Shown piece by piece: positions 58,874 through 64,000 of a DNA stretch of 64,000 bases (the first letter of the stretch is position 1; each line of letters begins with the position of its first letter). Source of the stretch: Rattus norvegicus (lineage: Eukaryota; Chordata; Mammalia; Rodentia; Muridae); contig NC_086037.1 of the NCBI RefSeq assembly GCF_036323735.1, forward strand, positions 58,048,002 to 58,112,001. Direction: 5' to 3'. Under the pieces are notes generated by a model, which did no database searches, had not been told where the DNA came from, and saw only the letters and a program-made list of their open reading frames with translations. A program made the position numbers and the translations under genes.

Positions 58874-59439
58874 GTGACCCAGCCCCAGAAAGGCAAACCA
58901 TTATATATACTCACTTATAAGTGGATATAAGCTGTAAGCAAAGATAATCATGCTATAATCTACAGAACTAGAGAGGCTAAATAACAAGGAGGGCTCAAGG
59001 TGGGATGCATAGATTTCCCTGGGATGGGAAAAATAAAATAGATTTCAAAGATGGACTCGGTATGGGTAGGGATTTGAAGCAGGAGAGATCATCATATGGT
59101 AGGAAAGGGATGAAGAGAGAGAGAACTGGGAGAGATGACTGGAATTGAAGAGTGGGGATCTCAGGGGTAAGGTAGAAACCTAGTGCAATGGAAACTCTAT
59201 GGAATCAATGAAGGTGACCCGAGCTAAGACTCCCAAGAAAGGCAGATACAGAGCCTGAACTGGAAATCTTCTATAACCTGGCAAAGCTTCCAGCAGTGGC
59301 ACTGGGATACTAATCCAACGACAAAACCTTGAACCCACAATTTTTCCTGGCTGCAAAAAGGTGCTGGGGTAAGGAAGAAGGCATAGAACTTATGGTTGTG
59401 GCCCAGCAATGATTGGCCCAACTTGAGATCCACACCAGG

Positions 59440-59777
59440 TGTCTTCGGGCTTCTATTACTCTGAAGAGACACAGTGACTATAGAAACGGTTATAAAAGAA
59501 AATATTTAATTGGGGCTAGCTTACAGTTCAAAGGTTTAGTCCATGATTGTCAAGGTGGGAAACATAGCAATGGGCTGACAGGCACGTTGCTGGAGAAGGA
59601 GCTAAGCATTCTACATCATGAGCAGCAGGCAGCAGGAAGGAAACTGGTTTGATCTTCTGAGACCTCAGGGCCAGCCCACACTACTTCCAATAAAGCCATA
59701 CTTACTCAAAGGCCACACCTCTTGATAGTGCTATTCCCAATGGACCTATGGGGCAGTTTTTATTCAAATCTACCATA
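59440..59777 (-). mobile_element. MaLR-type LTR, antisense, inside L1 3' UTR
   Basis: Reverse complement carries 'gtagatttgaataaaaactgcccc', 'ggtgtggcctttgagtaag', 'ggctctgaggtctcagaag'-like text, 'ctgctgcctgc' and 'atggactaaacc...gccccaattaaatatttt'. Flanks ccagg (59435-59439) and ccaga (59778-59782) suggest a 5-bp target duplication. Confidence 0.7.
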
Positions 59778-60451
59778 CCAGAAGAGGAAGTTCAGGATGG
59801 CCAGGAACAAAGAAATGGATAGCCCAGAGACCCAGGATAAAACCCAGACATGGCTGGAAAAAAAGCAATGAAATTATTCCTGTTGATATTCTAATGAACT
59901 CATACACTAGGGCCTAACATGATTGTCATCAGAGAGGATCCATCCAGCAACTGATGCAAGCACCCACAGCTAAATTAGGCAGAGCTTGGAGAATCTTTTG
60001 GAAGGTTGGGGCAGTTGTAGGAGTCAGAGAGGTGAAGGACCCCACAAGAATATAGCCCATAGAATCAAACCACAGTTCAGGGCTCAAAGAAACTGAATCA
60101 ACAATCAAGGAGCCTTTATGGATATGACTTACGTCCTATTCATATTATTCTTGTAGGACTCCTGAAAGTGGGAGCAGGACCTGTGTTTGTTTATTTCACT
60201 TTTGGGACCCTTTTCCTCCTACTAGGTTGACTCATGAGCCTTGATATGAGGGTAGCCATCTAGATTTATTGTAACTTGTTCTGCCATGCTTGATCAATAT
60301 CCATGGGAAGCCTGCTCTCTTCTGAAGGGAAATGGAGGAAAAGTAGAACTGGGGAAGAGGGGAGGTGGGGCATGGACAGAGGAGAGGAAAGAGGGGTAAC
60401 TCTAGACAGGATGTGATATCTGAGAGAAGGAAGAATAAAACCCAATAAACT

Positions 60452-60655
60452 TAGGATAGGTGTGATGGCTCAGAAAGGAAAGGCACTTAATATCAAGTCT
60501 GATTCTCTAATCAATTCCAGTAACCCACAGGGTGGAAGGAAAAACCAACTCCATCAAGTTGTCCTCTGACCTCTACACATAGCATGCCAATCACATGAAT
60601 ACCTACGCACGCACACGCGCGCGCGCACACACACACACACACACAGAGCACAGGC
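60452..60655 (+). mobile_element. B2/B3 SINE with CG/CA tail
   Basis: 'aggataggtgtgatggctcagaaagg', 'caattccagtaaccc', 'gttgtcctctgacctctacac' and an alternating CG/CA tail at 60606-60644. Confidence 0.75.
60606..60644 (+). repeat. (CG)n(CA)n alternating tract
   Basis: 'gcacgcacacgcgcgcgcgc' followed by CA units; alternating purine-pyrimidine with a pure CG core. Confidence 0.93.
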
Positions 60656-60730
60656 AAGCTCATGTATGCACACATGCACAGTCATGCACGTGCTCACTTC
60701 CACAAAATAAGTAAATTTAAGTTTTTTACG

Positions 60731-60768
60731 CACACACACACACACACAGAGACACAAACACACACACA
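60731..60768 (+). repeat. (CA)n microsatellite, interrupted
   Basis: CA run with 'gagacacaaa' interruption. Confidence 0.93.
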
Positions 60769-60797
60769 GGTTGTTCGTGTCAAGCCAGGAGAGGAAT

Positions 60798-60800
<3 letters not shown>

Positions 60801-60849
<49 letters not shown>
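60801..60849 (+). repeat. (GA)24 microsatellite
   Basis: Perfect GA run passing into GGAA-rich sequence. Confidence 0.96.
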
Positions 60850-60852
<3 letters not shown>

Positions 60853-60969
60853 GAGGAAGAGCGGAAGAGAGTCAGAGAGAGGAAGAATGGAAGAAAATTT
60901 AATAGTTTTTAAAGAACATAAACTTAAATTTGTGTATCTTCTTTTGCTTTAGGGTCATTCATAGAATGG

Positions 60970-61030
60970 TAATAATGATAATAATGATAATAATGATAAT
61001 AATGATAATAATAATAATAATAATAATAAA
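60970..61030 (+). repeat. AATAATGAT / AAT repeat
   Basis: A nine-base higher-order unit (aataatgat) repeats four times, then pure AAT. Confidence 0.93.
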
Positions 61031-61302
61031 CAATCTGTTAACAAAGAAGATATTTTAGTCTATAATTAATAAGAATTTCCCAAATCTGGGGTCGGTAGTA
61101 GAATCAGTAAATATTATCTTAGATTGGAACCCTAAAGGAACAATTGAGTGCTGTGAATTTGTACAATCTGATATGATCTCCTCGAGAAGATTATATGCAT
61201 ATAAAAACCAGAAGATACTTATGATTTATAATAGGCAAATGGTTACTATTTTTAAATAATAGTTGGTTATTCTGAAATCATATGAAACAAGATAAAAGAG
61301 AG

Positions 61303-61485
61303 ACTGGGCATGGACTTTAGTTAGTAGAGTGTTTTCCTAGCATACTTGGAACCTCTAATCCCAACAGCCACCAGAAGGAGGCAGAAAGTATAGAGGTCAA
61401 GAGCATCTCCAATGTATAGCAAGTGTGAGGCTAGCCTTGACTACATGACACTTGATTTAGACAAACAAGCAAACACACAAAATGG
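61303..61485 (+). mobile_element. B1/B4-type SINE, diverged
   Basis: 'gactgggcatggactttagttagtagagtg', 'cctctaatcccaacagcc', 'gaaggaggcagaaagtatagaggtcaagagcatc' and 'ggctagccttgactacatgacac'. A-rich tail follows. Confidence 0.72.
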
Positions 61486-61816
61486 GTATAAGATATAAGA
61501 AAAAGTAAATTTCAAATGCCAACTAAAAGCACAAAAATGAGTGCTGCTTGATCAGCCAGGAAGGGTGTAGGGGTGGTTCAGTTGGATATAGGATCAAGCT
61601 CTCTACATTGACACATATTGACAATATGTGGACTTCATAGGGTATTACTGATCTCAGATCTGTCCTGCTATGGTCAGTGGATAATCTGATGTTACTTTTG
61701 TAACCATTTTGGACCAGCTATCCCACTGACAAGGTGCTGCTTGCAGTTCCTGGAAACCTTGACCATGTTCTGACATAGAAGTGTCAGAGGAAGGGGTGGG
61801 GAAGAGGAGAAAGCAT

Positions 61817-61822
61817 GATGAA

Positions 61823-61853
<31 letters not shown>

Positions 61854-61927
61854 ATGAGGAAGAGAGAGAGAGAATCAGAGACAGAGACAGAGACAGAGGG
61901 ACAGAGGGAGATGCAGAAGAAGAAATA

Positions 61928-61971
<44 letters not shown>

Positions 61972-61986
61972 ATGATGATGATGATG
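61817..61986 (+). repeat. (GAG)n, (GACA)n and (GAT)n compound repeat
   Basis: GAG/GAA units, GAGACA units, then about 18 GAT units with one TAT interruption near 61971. Frames on both strands are homopolymeric artefacts. Confidence 0.95.
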
Positions 61987-62254
61987 AAACACTAAGGAGC
62001 ATCCTTTGTTTGATCATCACCTCCATATGTACATTTTCATGAACTTCTTTCAAAAGCACACATATTGATAGAGATGGGGGAAAAAGACATACAAGGATAC
62101 ACACCATTAATTATTTTAACGGTTCACAGAATACAAACTCTCAGAACAATTCCTCCTCATGCCTTAATTTTCTGGTCAGAAGGACTTAACAGCAGATGAC
62201 ACTGTGCAACTCTGACATCCTTTGACCACAAACTTCTATTTGCTTTTTGTTGTT
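61987..62254. other. No gene seen; unique DNA
   Basis: No repeat or coding frame recognised. Confidence 0.5.
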
Positions 62255-62344
62255 GTTTTTTTTTTTTTCTGCTGGTACTGGGGATTGAACACAGGGCTTC
62301 ACACATGTAGTTTAAGTGCTCTACAACTGAGCTATACCCCAGGC
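62255..62344 (-). mobile_element. B4/ID-like SINE, antisense
   Basis: A T run, then 'tgctggtactggggattgaacacagggc', 'tttaagtgctctacaactgagctatacccc' (ID-type head, reverse complement). Confidence 0.8.
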
Positions 62345-62800
62345 CCTATTTTAAGTTTTTAAAGATATTTTAGTATATCTTCTATTGCCACTGGCTGTCT
62401 CCATTGGCTGCATGCAGCTGCCATGGTTTCAAACACTGACGAGGCATTTTGAAGCACTTACATTCCCCTGCAATGGAAAGCACAATTCTACTTATCACGG
62501 TCTGGGGTCACACTATTGGAAGAAGTACTCACTATATTATGATCGTTTCAGCCAGAGGGGGCAAAGCCTTCTGTCAACTTATCTGCTACCCAAATGTTCT
62601 ACGTTATTATTAACAAGGAAGAAAGAATGTAGTGAGAATGCATTTCAAAGATAAATCTAGTCATTGAGCAGTTTGCCGTGCCTTATAATTTCCTCATTTC
62701 TATAGCAACTGCCAGGCTCATTTCTGCCTGCAAATTTGGGACACAAAAATTACTAAAGGTTTTTTTTTAAAGGACCCCCAAACCTGACAGCAAACTAAAA
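62345..62800. other. No gene seen; unique DNA
   Basis: An 89-codon plus frame at 62385-62654 has no recognisable domain. Confidence 0.5.
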
Positions 62801-62832
<32 letters not shown>

Positions 62833-62839
62833 GCAAGAC

Positions 62840-62888
<49 letters not shown>
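62801..62888 (+). repeat. Compound (CA)n(GA)n microsatellite
   Basis: CA run, a short bridge, then about 48 bp of GA. Confidence 0.96.
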
Positions 62889-62891
<3 letters not shown>

Positions 62892-63327
62892 TTGCCAGAA
62901 AACTCATATAATACTCTTAGAATTGGGGTATTGAATAGCATCGGATCTTTGAATGTTTGTTGCATTTCCTGTTTCTGAAGGATCCATGATGACAGAGAAC
63001 AGATGATCCTGCCCTCAGGGCCTAAAACTAAGATCAAAACCACTCACAGAATCATGGAGTTTTGTATGTAGAAGGACAAGTTCCAAGTGGTCAGGGTCTA
63101 ACTCACTCTCTTAATTCCACACAAGCATCACAGCTAGGCTGTACAAACTCAAAACCCAGAGAGCAGCTGCAAATACTTCATTCTGGACTTCCCTCATTCC
63201 AGTGTACCAGGTCCATGGCCCCAACACATTTTACTTCATTAGTGTAGTCTGTCCGCTAGACTCAATATTTCCATTTTGTCTCCCCAGCCAAGCTGTCTCA
63301 AAAGAGATTTTTAACCTCAAAAGAGGT
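62889..63327. other. No gene seen; unique DNA
   Basis: No repeat or coding frame recognised. Confidence 0.5.
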
Positions 63328-63410
63328 TCTATAAGCCTGTAATGTCAGCACTTAGTAGGGTAAGACAGGAGGATTGTAATTTTTAGGGCAATATAATGAA
63401 AACTCATATC

Positions 63411-63411
<1 letters not shown>
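63328..63411 (+). mobile_element. B1-like SINE fragment
   Basis: 'ctataagcctgtaatgtcagcacttagtagggtaagacaggaggattg' is the B1 core, diverged. Its tail runs straight into the AAAG microsatellite. Confidence 0.65.
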
Positions 63412-63457
<46 letters not shown>

Positions 63458-63487
63458 GAAGGAAGGAAGGAAGGAAGGAAGGAAGGA

Positions 63488-63527
<40 letters not shown>

Positions 63528-63530
63528 GGG
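63412..63530 (+). repeat. (AAAG)n(AAGG)n(AAAG)n microsatellite
   Basis: About 120 bp of tetranucleotides, pure purine, with an AAGG core flanked by AAAG runs. Grown from a SINE A-tail. Confidence 0.97.
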
Positions 63531-63591
63531 AAATGTAACCTTTAAATTTTGTAATATGTATTTATTTATTTTTTAATTAATATGTACTGAA

Positions 63592-63601
63592 TGTGTGTGT
63601 G

Positions 63602-63671
<70 letters not shown>

Positions 63672-63797
63672 ATGTCTGTCCACATAGGCCAAAGGAAGGC
63701 AATAGGTCCTCTAGAGAGGGAGGCTATAAGCCACACTACTTGGGTGCTGGAAACTGAACTCTGATCGTCTAGAAGACCACTGAAGGATCTCCAAAGT
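63592..63797 (-). mobile_element. B3-type SINE, antisense, with GT/CT tail repeat
   Basis: Tail-side repeats (GT, CTGT, CT, GT at 63592-63669), then 'ggcaataggtcctctagagagggaggctataagccac', 'gggtgctggaaactgaactctgatcg' and 'gaagaccactgaagg'. The head is incomplete. Confidence 0.72.
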
Positions 63798-64000
63798 CCC
63801 CACAAAAAGGTAATAATAGTCTTAAAAGTCTAAATGACATCATACCATTTTATATCTAGATGCAATCTTCTAAATTGGTTCTCCCCCAGCCCTCTCTTCA
63901 AAATGTCCAGAGCATAGCAAATTTCTTATTCCCTATGTAAGTCCAGCCTCCTCCTACCTTAGTGGTTTTACACTTTTTTTTTATTTCTCTGCCCATATTG

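Larger units (their letters stand above)
56835..60450 (+). mobile_element. Old 5'-truncated L1 (Lx-like), broken by three insertions
   Basis: Segments 56835-57531, 58068-58116, 58874-59439 and 59778-60450 join into one L1 3' part. The first decodes as ORF2 C-terminal sequence with many stops ('gggacttcatgaaactgcaaagcttctgtaaggcaa', 'atggagtattattcc'). The second and third contain 'aagtggatggaactag' and 'actcacttataagtggatat'. The last is 3' UTR ending 'gaataaaacccaataaac'. The protein is not preserved, so it is a pseudogene fragment, older than the insertions it carries. Confidence 0.85.

Noticed and set aside
61654..62107. His/Ile/Ser-rich frames of over 100 codons
   Set aside because: Generated by the GAT and GAG microsatellites.

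Overview
This 64 kb window is mammalian, almost certainly rat (Rattus) nuclear DNA. The evidence is a near-complete rodent L1 with rat-type 3' UTR, an ID SINE, many B1, B2/B3 and B4 SINEs, rodent URR1 DNA transposons, MaLR-type LTRs and dense long microsatellites. I found no host protein-coding exon, tRNA, rRNA or other classical RNA gene, and no CRISPR or operon-like structure. The only substantial coding sequence belongs to L1. The window reads as a gene-poor intergenic or deep intronic stretch. Family names come from sequence recognition without a library search, so family-level calls (B2, B3, B4, MaLR subtype) are softer than the fact that each is a repeat.

Layout: 1-700 holds about two tandem ~200-bp monomers resembling a rodent L1 5' UTR on the minus strand. 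2-32 kb is unique sequence with SINEs and microsatellites, plus a URR1 transposon split by an LTR-like insertion (6383-7208), a ~280-bp purine tract (16118-16395), a run of three same-strand SINEs (20634-21330), a second URR1 (25945-26105) and an old MaLR LTR (30656-31010). 32.5-39.4 kb is a nest: an old MaLR LTR carries an antisense SINE, which carries the L1 (33061-39281, minus strand, 16-bp perfect target-site duplication). The L1 has an intact 373-codon ORF1 and an ORF2 broken by one in-frame TGA. 39-56 kb is mostly unique or unclassified, with an ID element (41165-41255), a MaLR-type LTR (45453-45815), a young B2 (46262-46472), an L1 tail (48484-48730) and an antisense MaLR (51503-51935). 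56.8-60.45 kb is the 3' part of an older Lx-like L1 on the plus strand, interrupted by a solo class I ERV LTR (57532-58067), an unclassified LTR-like insertion (58117-58873) and a MaLR LTR (59440-59777). 60.4-64 kb is SINEs and microsatellites.

Nothing here supports a new enzymatic or defence system. The most useful leads are the otherwise well-preserved L1 with a single nonsense codon in ORF2, the nested insertions that give relative ages, and several repeat-free AT-rich blocks (about 14.63-14.83, 17.04-17.34, 42.54-42.90 kb) with dense homeodomain, octamer or nuclear-receptor-like motifs. These blocks could be conserved noncoding regulatory elements.
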